Assembly (NCBI GenBank): GCA_029582265.1
Contig: CM055835.1
Coordinates: forward strand, 7,493,500 to 7,557,499
Direction of reading: 5' to 3'
Source: Zoroaster sp. YZ-2022
Taxonomy: Eukaryota > Echinodermata > Asteroidea > Forcipulatida > Zoroasteridae
Length of the DNA: 64,000 bases
A program made the translations under genes and the position numbers. The notes beneath the pieces are model-generated. The model was given only the letters and a program-made list of their open reading frames with translations. It did not search any database and had not been told where the DNA came from. Below, piece by piece: positions 62,501-63,488 of the stretch (its first letter is position 1; each line of letters opens with the position of its first letter).

Positions 62501-62650
62501 TTTTCAATTTGGAATGTTGGCATCTCTGTACTTGATGTTAACCAAGAACTGACTCAAGTAAGTCTAGTAAGAAATGTAATGTTGTATTTTTCCTTGTGTT
62601 TAGTATCTCAGACGCATCAAGTGTTACGACAAGCAAGAGGCAATCTAGAG
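8472..62650 (+). CDS. CDK5RAP2/PDE4DIP-like: Centrosomin-family coiled-coil protein (CDK5RAP2/myomegalin-like), internal part, 26 exons
   Basis: Twenty-six exons join into 2102 codons without a stop. All introns are GT...AG and all splice phases agree. The product is nearly continuous coiled coil rich in Glu, Gln, Lys, Arg and Leu. Recurrent blocks read LRRQLEDGVKRNDAMREHLE (e15), LRNQLEDSSRWNASLQSRLD (e16), RKRLEESIRVNDRLRQQLE (e19) and LRIQLERSIDTNNALRLKLE (e22). A near-terminal segment has FWKGRLP (e25) followed by LSQTHQVLRQARGNLE (e26). This is the layout I know for CDK5RAP2 and PDE4DIP, scaffolds that recruit and activate gamma-tubulin ring complexes at centrosomes and Golgi. The N-terminal CM1 motif and start codon must lie upstream, and the C-terminus downstream. 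Invertebrates usually have one pre-duplication gene, so I do not choose between the two vertebrate names. Family assignment rests on recalled motifs, not a search. Confidence 0.85.
8824..8890 (-). repeat. tRNA-derived fragment
   Basis: The minus strand reads an A box (TAGCTCAGTTGGTAGA) and a B box (GGTTCAAGTCC) about 28 nt apart. The supposed acceptor stem does not pair, so this is a SINE or tRNA relic and not a working tRNA gene. Confidence 0.65.
9224..9300 (+). mobile_element. Left-end relic of the hAT-type MITE found intact at 20524
   Basis: ggctgtgtgttttcag followed by aactggatacctgaaat matches, with divergence, the first ~75 bp of the element at 20524-20915. The right end was not found. 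Confidence 0.6.
9335..9900. mobile_element. Long-inverted-repeat MITE (566 bp), GGTCATTCCACGT family
   Basis: The left arm (atatgggtcattccacgt...) and the right arm (...acgtggaataacccatat) pair over about 110 bp with small differences. Both arms include the aatctcacagatt and aggtttgttt words. A second element, at 19442-19890, shares only the terminal GGTCATTCCA. Confidence 0.85.
9901..10780. other. Intron sequence; stray 59-bp-family monomer
   Basis: At about 9950-10010 there is one diverged unit (ggctgtaaatgtgcc...ggatcaagagatgtgtatag) of the 59-bp repeat that is amplified at 47594-56000. The rest is AT-rich and unassigned. Confidence 0.5.
10783..11402. mobile_element. TA-flanked MITE with TACTCAAAACAATTTAGGGA ends, interrupted by a SINE
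   Basis: The inverted ends are TACTACTCAAAACAATTTAG and its complement. The copy at 17367-17636 is the same element without the SINE, so the SINE inserted later. TA flanks fit a Tc1/mariner-type derivative. Confidence 0.88.
10949..11300 (+). mobile_element. tRNA-derived SINE, full length
   Basis: The 5' part is a tRNA-Leu/Ser-like head with an A box (TGGCCGAGCGG) and a B box (GGTTCGAATCC). A ~200-bp body contains cttgagcaagacacttaacc and gcgctatataagtccacac, and a (TTA)n tail follows. The same family occurs at 12934, 21586, 22978, 42389, 52181 and 57220. RNA polymerase III transcription and LINE-driven mobilisation follow from the family type. Confidence 0.92.
11433..11744. repeat. 15-bp minisatellite (gatctttatgYaaat), ~20 copies
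   Basis: A perfect 15-bp period. Copies come in blocks: T-type (tgtaaat), then a run of C-type (tgcaaat), then T-type. The C-type contains ATGCAAAT, the POU/octamer site. It is open in several frames only because 15 is divisible by 3. It ends 80 bp before e2. Confidence 0.95.
11825..11866 (+). CDS. CDK5RAP2/PDE4DIP-like: Exon e2 (42 nt, phase 0-0)
   Basis: The acceptor is ...attggcag and the donor |gtaagt is a full consensus. The 14 codons read EYMELARDANKPTH and keep the frame between e1 and e3. It is too short to identify by itself. Phase continuity and the strong donor are the evidence. It could be an optional microexon, because skipping it keeps the frame. It lies 80 bp after a 15-bp minisatellite. 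Confidence 0.65.
11990..12195. mobile_element. Foldback-type dispersed element, copy A
   Basis: It contains ggtgacaccatgtgaaat, agttctgaaaagaactgg, cgacgttttgatcagtatgc and catgcaaagctaca, with internal inverted repeats around tcctcagga. Copies B and C are at 26611 and 32258. Confidence 0.75.
12655..13870. repeat. Degenerate minisatellite of agatctgatwgacaa-type words, split by a SINE
   Basis: About 15-21-bp irregular units (gacaagatctgattgataat, agaacagatctgatagacaa) run from 12655 to about 13870. The SINE at 12934-13203 and a short unique stretch (about 13265-13385) interrupt them. Confidence 0.85.
12934..13203 (-). mobile_element. tRNA-derived SINE, variant body
   Basis: The reversed copy has the tail (aataat)n at its left and the tRNA-like head (gaccgctcggccacgacact) at its right. 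The middle differs from the main family (ggacctacggctttacgtcc), so it is a subfamily. Confidence 0.88.
13871..14688. other. Intron sequence, nothing recognised
   Basis: AT-rich unique sequence up to the e3 acceptor. I saw no inverted or tandem repeat of note. Confidence 0.4.
14689..14763 (+). CDS. CDK5RAP2/PDE4DIP-like: Exon e3 (75 nt, phase 0-0), coiled coil
   Basis: Acceptor ...tttattctag, donor |gtaatc. The 25 residues run from DDNGGNSALIQTLRD to LKQRDNAVE. The exon ends with the same Leu-x-x-[KR]-[DE] pattern as e1, e4 and e6-e9. Confidence 0.86.
15251..15623. mobile_element. TTAA-flanked MITE with CCCTAAC ends
   Basis: It starts TTAACCCTAACTCC and ends GGTTAGGGTTAGGGTTAA. Internal copies of atcctccaaaatccttca occur near 15293, 15500 and 15555. 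TTAA target sites and CCCT ends fit piggyBac-like non-autonomous elements. Relatives are at 52083-52727 and 62829-63454. Confidence 0.75.
15688..15988. repeat. C-rich minisatellite (ccaccccTccccatccctct)
   Basis: About 300 bp of 10-bp-type units of cacccctccc/catccctctc. The minus strand is a run of GGGG/GGTGGGG blocks, able in principle to form G-quadruplexes. Confidence 0.92.
16089..16226 (+). CDS. CDK5RAP2/PDE4DIP-like: Exon e4 (138 nt, phase 0-0), coiled coil
   Basis: Acceptor ...gtttctacag, donor |gtaatg. It encodes 46 residues from DALEDKLRAIDAKETEVRQ to ILTNEDKIN, clear heptads with many charged residues. The internal segment LRDRDRDLE followed by TNEDKIN looks like two copies of the KD motif, so the exon may be a fusion or extension of the basic module. 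Confidence 0.9.
16385..16650. repeat. 65-bp tandem repeat, four copies
   Basis: cgcacagagtgaggcaactt recurs at a 65-bp period (copies begin near 16389, 16455, 16520 and 16585). Copies are about 97% alike. It lies 160 bp after e4. Confidence 0.9.
16651..17366. other. Intron sequence with gatatt-rich segment
   Basis: About 17130-17330 is rich in gatattt/aatatc words, some mutually complementary. The rest is unassigned. Confidence 0.4.
17367..17636. mobile_element. TACTCAAAACAATTTAGGGA MITE, SINE-free copy
   Basis: Inverted ends as at 10783. The internal sequence is about 98% like that copy, but catgacatgac is followed directly by tactgaaagag where the other copy carries a SINE. Confidence 0.88.
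18213..18296 (+). CDS. CDK5RAP2/PDE4DIP-like: Exon e5 (84 nt, phase 0-0), coiled coil
   Basis: Acceptor ...gaatatag, donor |gtaagc. The 28 residues run from QLQSDLKENEAKIKQ to SSQTNANK. The frame is continuous with e4 and e6. Confidence 0.84.
18374..18421 (-). repeat. tRNA-like fragment
   Basis: The minus strand reads GGATGGATAGCTCAGTTGGT, then a very short middle, then CCGGGTTCGAGAC. The A and B boxes are too close for a tRNA because the anticodon arm is missing. Confidence 0.6.
18528..18804. mobile_element. CCAAAAAAAGTCT inverted-repeat element, copy 1
   Basis: The left end is ccaaaaaaagtctttgtttc and the right end carries the complement in agaccagaaacaagag...ttttttggcc. The core has gaaacaatgtccaattgcag and aacaactttttcacatag. 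Copy 2 is at 32892-33273. A run of about 16 C near 18758 is a likely sequencing weak spot. Confidence 0.7.
19073..19276 (+). CDS. CDK5RAP2/PDE4DIP-like: Exon e6 (204 nt, phase 0-0), coiled coil
   Basis: Acceptor ...tatcttcaag, donor |gtatgt. It has 68 residues, starting DADDNQRRSLAEKDSIIK and ending IKMRLKDKDKMLG. Two module-like copies, IENKDKLLNE and RLKDKDKMLG, are visible, and the length is about twice the 32-residue module. Confidence 0.9.
19442..19890. mobile_element. GGTCATTCCATG inverted-repeat MITE
   Basis: The left end atgggtcattccatgaac is answered by gttcatggaatgacccat at the right end. About 450 bp, non-coding. It shares the terminal GGTCATTCCA with the elements at 9335 and 63489. 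Confidence 0.8.
20045..20140 (+). CDS. CDK5RAP2/PDE4DIP-like: Exon e7 (96 nt, phase 0-0), coiled coil
   Basis: Acceptor ...gttttttcag, donor |gtatta. The 32 residues run from EVLAERSQAVVANEKATQ to IRDKDNQIK. It has the same length, phase and terminal KD motif as e1, e8 and e9. Confidence 0.9.
20524..20915. mobile_element. hAT-type MITE (392 bp) with 8-bp target duplication
   Basis: The ends are TAGGGCTGTGC and GCACAGCCCTA. Flanks gttcgtcg occur at 20516-20523 and 20916-20923. The interior is rich in ggatacccg/cggatac words. There is no coding capacity. Confidence 0.92.
21586..21930 (+). mobile_element. Chimeric tRNA-derived SINE
   Basis: The tRNA-like head and first body part (to about 21710, ...acacttaaccataattgctt) match the main family. 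The rest (ggggcagaggcagtttaaca ... ttggagtggccattggcc) is different and ends A-rich. It is a subfamily with a swapped 3' part. It ends about 35 bp before e8. Confidence 0.8.
21966..22061 (+). CDS. CDK5RAP2/PDE4DIP-like: Exon e8 (96 nt, phase 0-0), coiled coil
   Basis: Acceptor ...tgattgcttag, donor |gttagt. The 32 residues run from ELHERQNRLTANKNNVIK to LNDKEYSIQ. It is a module copy by length, phase and terminal motif. The exon follows closely on a chimeric SINE. Confidence 0.9.
22264..22372 (+). repeat. Fragment of the dispersed element that carries the 59-bp and 20-bp arrays elsewhere
   Basis: gattccatgttggaatgaat, ctgaatgcattttcatt and aatacaatgaaataagctg match the flanks of the arrays at 56001-56115 and 61085-61140. 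Confidence 0.65.
22427..22747. mobile_element. TTAA MITE with CCCTCCTAT ends, copy 1
   Basis: It starts TTAACCCTCCTATGG and ends ATAGGAGGGTTAA. The interior is made of cctttcaaaacc/ggttttgaaagg words, so much of it is self-complementary. 321 bp. TTAA target fits piggyBac-like elements. Confidence 0.88.
22978..23336 (+). mobile_element. tRNA-derived SINE, full length
   Basis: Head ggagtgtcgtggccgagcgg, B box GGTTCGAATCC, full body, (TTA)n tail. It is close to the 10949 copy and sits in the intron between e8 and e9. Confidence 0.92.
23411..23506 (+). CDS. CDK5RAP2/PDE4DIP-like: Exon e9 (96 nt, phase 0-0), coiled coil
   Basis: Acceptor ...ttgttattag, donor |gtaatt. The 32 residues run from TAEDTLARAEQEQAIL to MADKDKTIE. 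It is the fourth 96-nt module. A SINE ends about 75 bp upstream. Confidence 0.9.
23894..24063. mobile_element. TTAA MITE with CCCTCCTAT ends, truncated copy
   Basis: Only the first ~170 bp are present, inverted relative to copy 1. It breaks off at gtgttgaaatg and continues into unrelated sequence. Confidence 0.82.
24207..24528. mobile_element. TTAA MITE with CCCTCCTAT ends, copy 2 (inverted)
   Basis: 322 bp, complete, bounded by TTAACCCTCCTATG and CATAGGAGGGTTAA. It is the reverse complement of copy 1 with few changes. Confidence 0.88.
24829..24982 (+). CDS. CDK5RAP2/PDE4DIP-like: Exon e10 (154 nt, phase 0-1)
   Basis: Acceptor ...acatactag, donor G|gtcagg. It starts KLIDSGREKDRLFREVQQ, passes through a short Ser/Pro break (SSSRQTPSP) and returns to coiled coil (LREKNESLKKTVRDKE). 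The Ser/Pro break and the change of phase mark the end of the uniform phase-0 module block. Confidence 0.9.
25141..26178. repeat. 59-bp minisatellite (cctctagaccaaagggagac), ~17.6 copies
   Basis: A regular 59-bp period with gcccgctacccacaggaggt in each unit. The last few units lose one base (58 bp). Single or double units of the same sequence occur inside dispersed elements at 38701 and 58395. It ends 93 bp before e11. Confidence 0.95.
26272..26371 (+). CDS. CDK5RAP2/PDE4DIP-like: Exon e11 (100 nt, phase 1-2)
   Basis: Acceptor ...ttatttgtag, donor AA|gtaagt (full consensus). It encodes ALKELGSDQPDSDFMK then LRDELENKNKLLTKA. A split Ala codon joins e10 and a split Lys codon joins e12. A 59-bp minisatellite ends about 95 bp upstream. 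Confidence 0.9.
26611..26764. mobile_element. Foldback-type dispersed element, copy B
   Basis: cctgaggacgatcagagcat, aacctccagttcttttcaga and catggtgtcaccacaattag match copies A and C in inverted order. Confidence 0.75.
26866..27211. mobile_element. TTAA MITE with CCCATATCCGCC ends, copy 1 (346 bp)
   Basis: Bounded by TTAACCCATATCCGCC and GGCGGATATGGGTTAA. An exactly equal-length copy in reverse orientation lies at 56416-56761. Confidence 0.9.
27610..27670 (+). CDS. CDK5RAP2/PDE4DIP-like: Exon e12 (61 nt, phase 2-0)
   Basis: Acceptor ...tccctttcag with a good pyrimidine tract, donor ATG|gttggt. It encodes NTIDTLQREQQAEIQSKKDM. It restores phase 0 exactly as e13 needs. Confidence 0.83.
28118..29951. 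repeat. 92-bp minisatellite, ~20 copies, SINE-related
   Basis: A 92-bp period with ggatgggatgccagtccatc, caggttacttccctagctac and cccatttatactcctgggtg. The last copy runs on into aagttaagtgtcttgctaaaggacacaag, which is the reversed SINE body. The array is therefore an expansion inside a SINE-related repeat. Confidence 0.93.
29952..30681. other. Intron sequence, nothing recognised beyond the SINE remnant at its start
   Basis: AT-rich unique sequence before e13. I saw short poly-A and poly-T runs only. Confidence 0.4.
30682..30789 (+). CDS. CDK5RAP2/PDE4DIP-like: Exon e13 (108 nt, phase 0-0), coiled coil
   Basis: Acceptor ...attctattag, donor |gtaggt. The 36 residues run from GKLRREIIELQSEVQAKQ to AGKVKDNIIK, again ending with a KD-x-x-I-x motif. 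Confidence 0.9.
31187..31966. mobile_element. mariner-type deletion derivative (780 bp) with ~215-bp inverted arms
   Basis: The ends are CAGGGTGTCCCAGAAAAAAA and TTTTTTCTGGGACACCCTG, with TA outside each. The two arms stay complementary over about 215 bp, so the element is a foldback form. The arms surround a transposase remnant. Confidence 0.9.
31348..31650 (+). pseudogene. mariner-type transposase, C-terminal remnant
   Basis: The translation includes VEWPARSPDFTPCDFFLWG and LKNKVFTSPP, the WPARSPDLxPCDFFLWG region around the third catalytic Asp of mariner-type (IS630/Tc1/mariner) transposases. The N-terminal DNA-binding domain and the first two catalytic acids are absent, so it cannot be active. 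It lies inside the inverted-arm element in an intron of the host gene. Confidence 0.9.
32258..32505. mobile_element. Foldback-type dispersed element, copy C (near-perfect palindrome)
   Basis: ggtgacaccatgtggaatct...cgatcagtatgctctgatcg is followed by its reverse complement and ends gattccacatagtgtcaccg. The arms are about 100 bp. Confidence 0.85.
32773..32844 (+). CDS. CDK5RAP2/PDE4DIP-like: Exon e14 (72 nt, phase 0-0)
   Basis: Acceptor ...gttgcacag, donor |gtaagt. The 24 residues EIHLEQASVPVRTAVIGG followed by EDESNQ are less helical and act as a linker. Skipping this exon would keep the frame. Confidence 0.78.
32892..33273. mobile_element. CCAAAAAAAGTCT inverted-repeat element, copy 2
   Basis: Same core words as at 18528 (gaaacgatgtccaattgcag, aacaactttttcacatag), with the end gaccagaaatc...ttttttggcc. 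It starts about 50 bp after the e14 donor. Confidence 0.7.
33310..34112. repeat. 18-bp minisatellite (ggtcatctgttgactgtt)
   Basis: About 33 units with T/A and C/G variants. A 194-bp palindromic element interrupts the array near its left end. It ends about 70 bp before e15. Each unit contains a TTGAC word, close to a branch-point consensus. Confidence 0.93.
33367..33560. mobile_element. Palindromic element with CAGAGCTGCCAAC ends and 6-bp target duplication
   Basis: 194 bp, almost perfectly self-complementary around ccttttgg-cacc-aaaagg. The flanks tattgg occur at 33361-33366 and 33561-33566. It shares the end sequence CAGAG-N-TGCCAAC and the 6-bp duplication with the element at 62306. Confidence 0.82.
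34180..34435 (+). CDS. CDK5RAP2/PDE4DIP-like: Exon e15 (256 nt, phase 0-1), first LRxQLE-type block
   Basis: Acceptor ...catagcttcag, donor G|gtattg. It starts QILQDQMRELGRLSDALR, then a Ser-rich linker (SGSGDRESSPASRPSDS), then the family block LRRQLEDGVKRNDAMREHLE. Acceptor choice: cttcag|cag is a tandem NAG-NAG site, so a start at 34183 that drops one Gln is also possible. A further AG at 34190-34191 is a less likely alternative. Confidence 0.9.
34436..35022. other. Intron e15-e16, nothing recognised
   Basis: Unique sequence with no repeat seen. Retention of the start of this intron would add IVKIVLHELQSQSEL and a stop. Confidence 0.5.
35023..37395 (+). CDS. CDK5RAP2/PDE4DIP-like: Exon e16 (2373 nt, phase 1-1), giant coiled-coil exon
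   Basis: Acceptor ...ctcctatacag, donor G|gtcagt. It carries 791 codons without interruption. It opens with ATSPRAAASQ and the block LRNQLEDSSRWNASLQSRLD. Long coiled coils follow, including two related copies of an ILKxQLDQAKxLxxEKD...GPxxP unit (about 35538-35790 and 35878-36090). Next come two LLKKQL/LQKQL...ELLK units, a proline/serine-rich linker with STPKR (about 36605-36620) and RSPNR (about 36910-36925), which both fit the CDK consensus [ST]-P-x-[KR], and a final SGWFELTANQDAFERLKQE block. An unbroken exon this large beside ~100-nt exons is striking. It may reflect ancient intron loss. Confidence 0.97.
37396..38424. other. Intron e16-e17, nothing recognised
   Basis: AT-rich unique sequence. 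Read-through from e16 reaches a stop after two codons. Confidence 0.5.
38425..38491 (+). CDS. CDK5RAP2/PDE4DIP-like: Exon e17 (67 nt, phase 1-2)
   Basis: Acceptor ...tattcattacag, donor AG|gtaaaa. It encodes PLHDSTEVVFVDVSSRPLYI plus split codons (Glu from e16, Ser to e18). It is a non-helical, hydrophobic linker. A donor at |gtagta inside it (38448) would break the frame with e18, which supports the longer form. Confidence 0.75.
38580..38790 (+). repeat. Dispersed element with one unit of the 59-bp repeat
   Basis: It holds gattcctcaagatttttcct, gtctgtaaatcctccaaaat and one copy of cctctagaccaaagggagac, then ctttttcagaaattttactt. It has the same order as the element at 58228, which has two units. 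Confidence 0.75.
39026..39160 (+). CDS. CDK5RAP2/PDE4DIP-like: Exon e18 (135 nt, phase 2-2), coiled coil
   Basis: Acceptor ...tatttaccag, donor AG|gttggt. It encodes LKAKDKDISRLKRELKDRKQ then LRELLSDNQRVAEETGQDLE. This is typical centrosomin-family helix, with an Asp-Lys-Asp motif like the e1-e13 modules. Confidence 0.9.
39161..39880. other. Intron e18-e19; poly-G run and diverged repeat
   Basis: It contains a run of about 14 G near 39511 and, at about 39700-39775, a weak relative of the ttttcag...ccccctttctgaaattctgg type element. No exon seen. Confidence 0.45.
39881..40539 (+). CDS. CDK5RAP2/PDE4DIP-like: Exon e19 (659 nt, phase 2-1), acidic linker and two LRxELE blocks
   Basis: Acceptor ...gactttggcag, donor G|gtatgt. 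It starts LSREIEEKNEKISELHNQLR. A disordered acidic stretch follows (FEFDDDDVDLPESG), then TTSTQTDQP, a TQT-anchored sequence of the kind bound by dynein light chain LC8, at about 40210-40235. Two helical blocks end it, LNSALRAELEIYKSVL and RKRLEESIRVNDRLRQQLE. The donor and the last exon bases are the founder unit of a 49-bp minisatellite that starts immediately downstream. Intron read-through would add MCRSLISSS and stop. Confidence 0.95.
40540..41779. repeat. 49-bp minisatellite seeded at the e19 splice donor, ~25 copies
   Basis: The first unit starts at the intron's first base. Each unit reads gtatgtgtaggtcattaatc, ctctagtagctagc, gtgggacagcggggag. The last part, gggacagc(a/g)(g/c)ggag, is the end of e19. 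Hence each unit carries exon-end bases and a gtatgtg donor. Confidence 0.96.
41984..42335 (+). CDS. CDK5RAP2/PDE4DIP-like: Exon e20 (352 nt, phase 1-2), coding minisatellite
   Basis: Acceptor ...gaatttcag, donor CG|gtgagt. After GTTLIHLQHTNIELTESYN come four in-frame copies of an [EQ]KxxTIxDLRxEL unit, at 42064-42135, 42136-42198, 42199-42270 and 42271 to about 42318. Their lengths are 72, 63 and 72 nt plus a partial copy. The units keep the heptad pattern, so length changes should alter rod length without breaking the coil. Confidence 0.94.
42389..42738 (+). mobile_element. tRNA-derived SINE, full length
   Basis: Head gtgtcgtggccgagcggtct, B box GGTTCGAATCA, standard body with a small deletion, (TTA)n tail. 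It starts about 50 bp after the e20 donor. Confidence 0.92.
42968..43342. mobile_element. TTAA MITE with CCCTCCTAC ends
   Basis: Bounded by TTAACCCTCCTACTG and AGTAGGAGGGTTAA. The interior has accatttgaaacc/accattcaaa words, parallel in design to the CCCTCCTAT family but with different sequence. 375 bp. Confidence 0.85.
43564..44010. mobile_element. ATGACATAAAACACAATAAAG inverted-repeat MITE, copy 1
   Basis: The left arm (tgacataaaacataataaag, gggggccacttt, cgtcacgttagcagtttttc) is repeated inverted at the right. The central part has ccgtccatttgttgatgg. Copy 2 is at 57686-58144. Confidence 0.88.
44442..44548 (+). CDS. CDK5RAP2/PDE4DIP-like: Exon e21 (107 nt, phase 2-1), coiled coil
   Basis: Acceptor ...cctttgagcag, donor AAAG|gtaaga. 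It encodes YQAESQRLRDQIEENTHLAE then SLRFELSVYEHIHTK, similar to the LRAELEIYKSVL block of e19. The 40-bp array that follows begins at this donor and repeats it. Confidence 0.92.
44549..46880. repeat. 40-bp minisatellite seeded at the e21 splice donor, ~58 copies
   Basis: The unit is gt(a/g)ggaaccagctgtagat followed by atagatgagtacttaccgaag. The junction accaaag|gtaagaacta of e21 is the founder (accgaag|gtaggaacca in the units). The array is 2.3 kb, with decay at its right end. Confidence 0.96.
47059..47379 (+). CDS. CDK5RAP2/PDE4DIP-like: Exon e22 (321 nt, phase 1-1), conserved LRIQLERSIDTNNALRLKLE block
   Basis: I chose the acceptor ...ttccttgaaaaag at 47057-47058 because only this phase joins e21. 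The nearer ...ttctcag at 47066 would shift the frame. Donor G|gtatca. It encodes MGGASPYLPKV, MSELLREMRHLRIQ and the Asn-Asn-Ala-Leu-Arg block that I consider the best family signature in the window. It ends RQLFGG, a short motif that also looks conserved. Confidence 0.92.
47430..47593 (+). repeat. Left flank of a dispersed element
   Basis: acttacttggtgtaaagttg, followed by ttgaaatatatctgt, matches 60975-61040. It marks the edge of the element within which the 59-bp array expanded. Confidence 0.65.
47594..50575. repeat. 59-bp minisatellite (tgtctgtaaatgcatccata), left part, ~50 copies
   Basis: Units read tgtctgtaaatgcatccata, cttgataagaatcaagagat, atgtacagaaaccaacc(a/g)a. A 51-bp variant lacking caagagat recurs. 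The array is cut at taaat by the transposon and resumes in the same register at 54359. Confidence 0.96.
52083..52727. mobile_element. TTAA MITE with CCCTAAC ends, carrying a SINE
   Basis: It starts TTAACCCTAACCACCCC and ends GGGGGTTAGGGTTAA. Near the ends are atcctccaaagtcctccaa and ttttggaggattcagga. It belongs to the family at 15251 and 62829. Confidence 0.78.
52181..52550 (+). mobile_element. tRNA-derived SINE inside the TTAA MITE
   Basis: Head ggagtgtcgtggcttgagcg (A box with one insertion), B box GGTTCGAATCC, body with several small changes, (TTA)n tail. Confidence 0.9.
54359..56000. repeat. 59-bp minisatellite, right part, ~28 copies
   Basis: Same unit and strand as 47594-50575, resuming at aaatgcatcc after the transposon. 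Confidence 0.96.
56001..56345 (+). repeat. Right flank of the array-bearing element and a second dispersed fragment
   Basis: aaattccacattagagtgaa and tggatgcattttcac match 61090-61140 and 22264-22372. From about 56120, ttttccggatttgtccag...caatcacacccctgg resembles the elements at 38580 and 58228. Confidence 0.6.
56416..56761. mobile_element. TTAA MITE with CCCATATCCGCC ends, copy 2 (346 bp, inverted)
   Basis: It is the reverse complement of the copy at 26866-27211 with few differences and the same length. Bounded by TTAACCCATATCCGCC and GGCGGATATGGGTTAA. Confidence 0.9.
56913..57023 (+). CDS. CDK5RAP2/PDE4DIP-like: Exon e23 (111 nt, phase 1-1)
   Basis: Acceptor ...tttgcatttcag, donor G|gtgagt. 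It encodes DIIRHVACQTSLSGQTTSHL then VTDGMLQEEEYYDIP. It is not helical and ends in an acidic tyrosine patch. It lies after a 9.5-kb intron that is almost wholly repetitive. Confidence 0.88.
57220..57581 (-). mobile_element. tRNA-derived SINE, full length
   Basis: Reversed copy: (ataat)n at left, gcgcacttatccaccaacta, the full body, then the tRNA-like head gaccgctcggccacgacact. Confidence 0.92.
57686..58144. mobile_element. ATGACATAAAACACAATAAAG MITE, copy 2
   Basis: Ends CATATGACATAAAACAC and GTGTTTTATGTCATATG. The interior is about 95% like the copy at 43564. Confidence 0.9.
58228..58545 (+). repeat. Dispersed element with two units of the 59-bp repeat
   Basis: gatttatcaggatttgtcat, gtctgtacatcctcacaaat, two cctctagaccaaaggg units, then tttttcaggattttcgactt. 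It is the intermediate state between the single unit at 38701 and the long array at 25141. Confidence 0.8.
58675..58745 (-). repeat. SINE tail fragment of another subfamily
   Basis: (aataat)n followed by tatatagcgcaaattgcaag and tctaagcgcttac, a SINE 3' end different from the main family. Confidence 0.65.
58927..59147 (+). CDS. CDK5RAP2/PDE4DIP-like: Exon e24 (221 nt, phase 1-0)
   Basis: Acceptor ...gtctgccatag, donor |gtaaga. A basic Ser/Thr-rich start (VTPLRNRQTNSVMNTTSQ) leads into helix (LATYETLRHNLHEGRIMMN) and ends LSEMIRSHPE. Confidence 0.92.
59300..59420 (-). repeat. Diverged SINE remnant
   Basis: ctcacaggtacccttttatt, gagaagagaagcaattacag and gctcaattcgaacccaaatt are a decayed reversed SINE body and B box. 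Confidence 0.65.
59492..59726 (+). CDS. CDK5RAP2/PDE4DIP-like: Exon e25 (235 nt, phase 0-1), FWKGxLP block
   Basis: Acceptor ...ttttttgttcag, donor T|gtaagt. It encodes LRSISHDVHKLKAYLEQCN, then ARFWKGRLPQGDQVARLKRR, then LQRLTTTNRLKEDMELALIQ. A Phe-Trp-Lys...Leu-Pro element followed by a helix and a TTNxLKExME stretch is what I recall from the C-terminal third of CDK5RAP2 and myomegalin. Confidence 0.93.
59849..60915. repeat. 43-bp minisatellite (ctgtctctgttatttgttct), ~24 copies
   Basis: Units read ctgtctctgttatttgttct, caaacccttgagtataaact, ggt. A few lose 2-4 bp. It begins about 120 bp after e25. Confidence 0.95.
60925..61138 (+). repeat. Dispersed element sharing both flanks of the 59-bp array
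   Basis: acttacttggtgtaaagttg (left flank type) and aaattccacattggaatgaa, ctgaatgcattttcac (right flank type) lie next to each other here with no 59-bp array between them. Confidence 0.7.
61139..61790. repeat. 20-bp minisatellite (cacagtgttctcattattga), ~33 copies
   Basis: A strict 20-bp period with an A/G variant (cacaatg or cacagtg). It ends in cacaatgaaataagctgaaa, the normal distal end of the dispersed element. Confidence 0.96.
61821..62305. other. Intron sequence, nothing recognised
   Basis: AT-rich unique sequence between the 20-bp array and the next foldback element. Confidence 0.4.
62306..62528. mobile_element. CAGAGATGCCAAC-ended element (223 bp) with 6-bp target duplication
   Basis: The ends are CAGAGATGCCAACATT and AATGTTGGCATCTCTG. 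tacttg is duplicated at 62300-62305 and 62529-62534. It is related by its ends to the palindrome at 33367. It ends 75 bp before e26. Confidence 0.87.
62604..62650 (+). CDS. CDK5RAP2/PDE4DIP-like: Exon e26 (47 nt, phase 1-0), THxVLxxARGNLE motif
   Basis: Acceptor ...cttgtgtttag, donor |gtaaga. It encodes SQTHQVLRQARGNLE after a split Leu codon, directly continuing the family block of e25. It is the last exon seen. The coding sequence must continue beyond the window because no stop is reached. Confidence 0.85.
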
Positions 62651-62828
62651 GTAAGATAACATGGTTTGTTTCTTGAGTACACTGAGTGTGCATTGTGCAA
62701 TGATTGGGAAATATGGAAAGATATTATGGAAGTATAAGATATGGTTCTGGTTAAGATAATAGCATTATTCATAAAGATTGTTAAAGTGTGCTCTGAATAA
62801 AGGCATAAAACATTTCACTATTTTCACA

Positions 62829-63454
62829 TTAACCCTAACTCCCTAAGCATTTTTACTAGAAACCTTCCTCAACCTATGAAATCCCAACACCATGGTTGAC
62901 TGTTGCTGGTTTACAGTACTCAACCCATCAAACTCCAACAGTCCACTTGCCATAACAGTACTCAACCCGTCAAACTCCAACAGGCCCTTAGCTGTTGGAT
63001 TTTGATTGAGTGGGGACACATGGCCCAAAGTAAAGTTTGAACACTGGAGTCACACAGTACTCAACCCATCATAATCCAACAATTGTTTTCATGCTAAAAA
63101 AACTTAACTATACAAAAACTAAAACACCCTATGGAATAAATGGTAGGTTCTAGTTGTATGATGTTAGACACAATGCCAAGCGTACCTAAGTACAATATTT
63201 GCCTTTATCAGTTGTTTATTACAGCAGGTTGCATACACACTCTCTCCACTCAAAGTCTAACAATGTTGCATGCTAGTAGAACCACCGTCCTCACTCAATC
63301 AAAATCCAACACTGTTACTGCACACATACAGTACTCATCCAGCCATATTCCAACACTTTACACATGCCATATCAGAAGTACACAGTACTCAACCCATCAA
63401 ACTCCAACAATCCCTGGTGTTGGAGTTTGGCTGGATGGGGATCGTTAGGGTTAA
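62829..63454. mobile_element. TTAA MITE with CCCTAAC ends and internal short repeats
   Basis: Bounded by TTAACCCTAACTCCC and CGTTAGGGTTAA. Inside, acagtactcaacccatcaaa-type words recur about six times with variation. 626 bp. No coding sequence. Confidence 0.75.
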
Positions 63455-63488
63455 TGACACAACATATTAAGCTTCTATTTAATGCATG

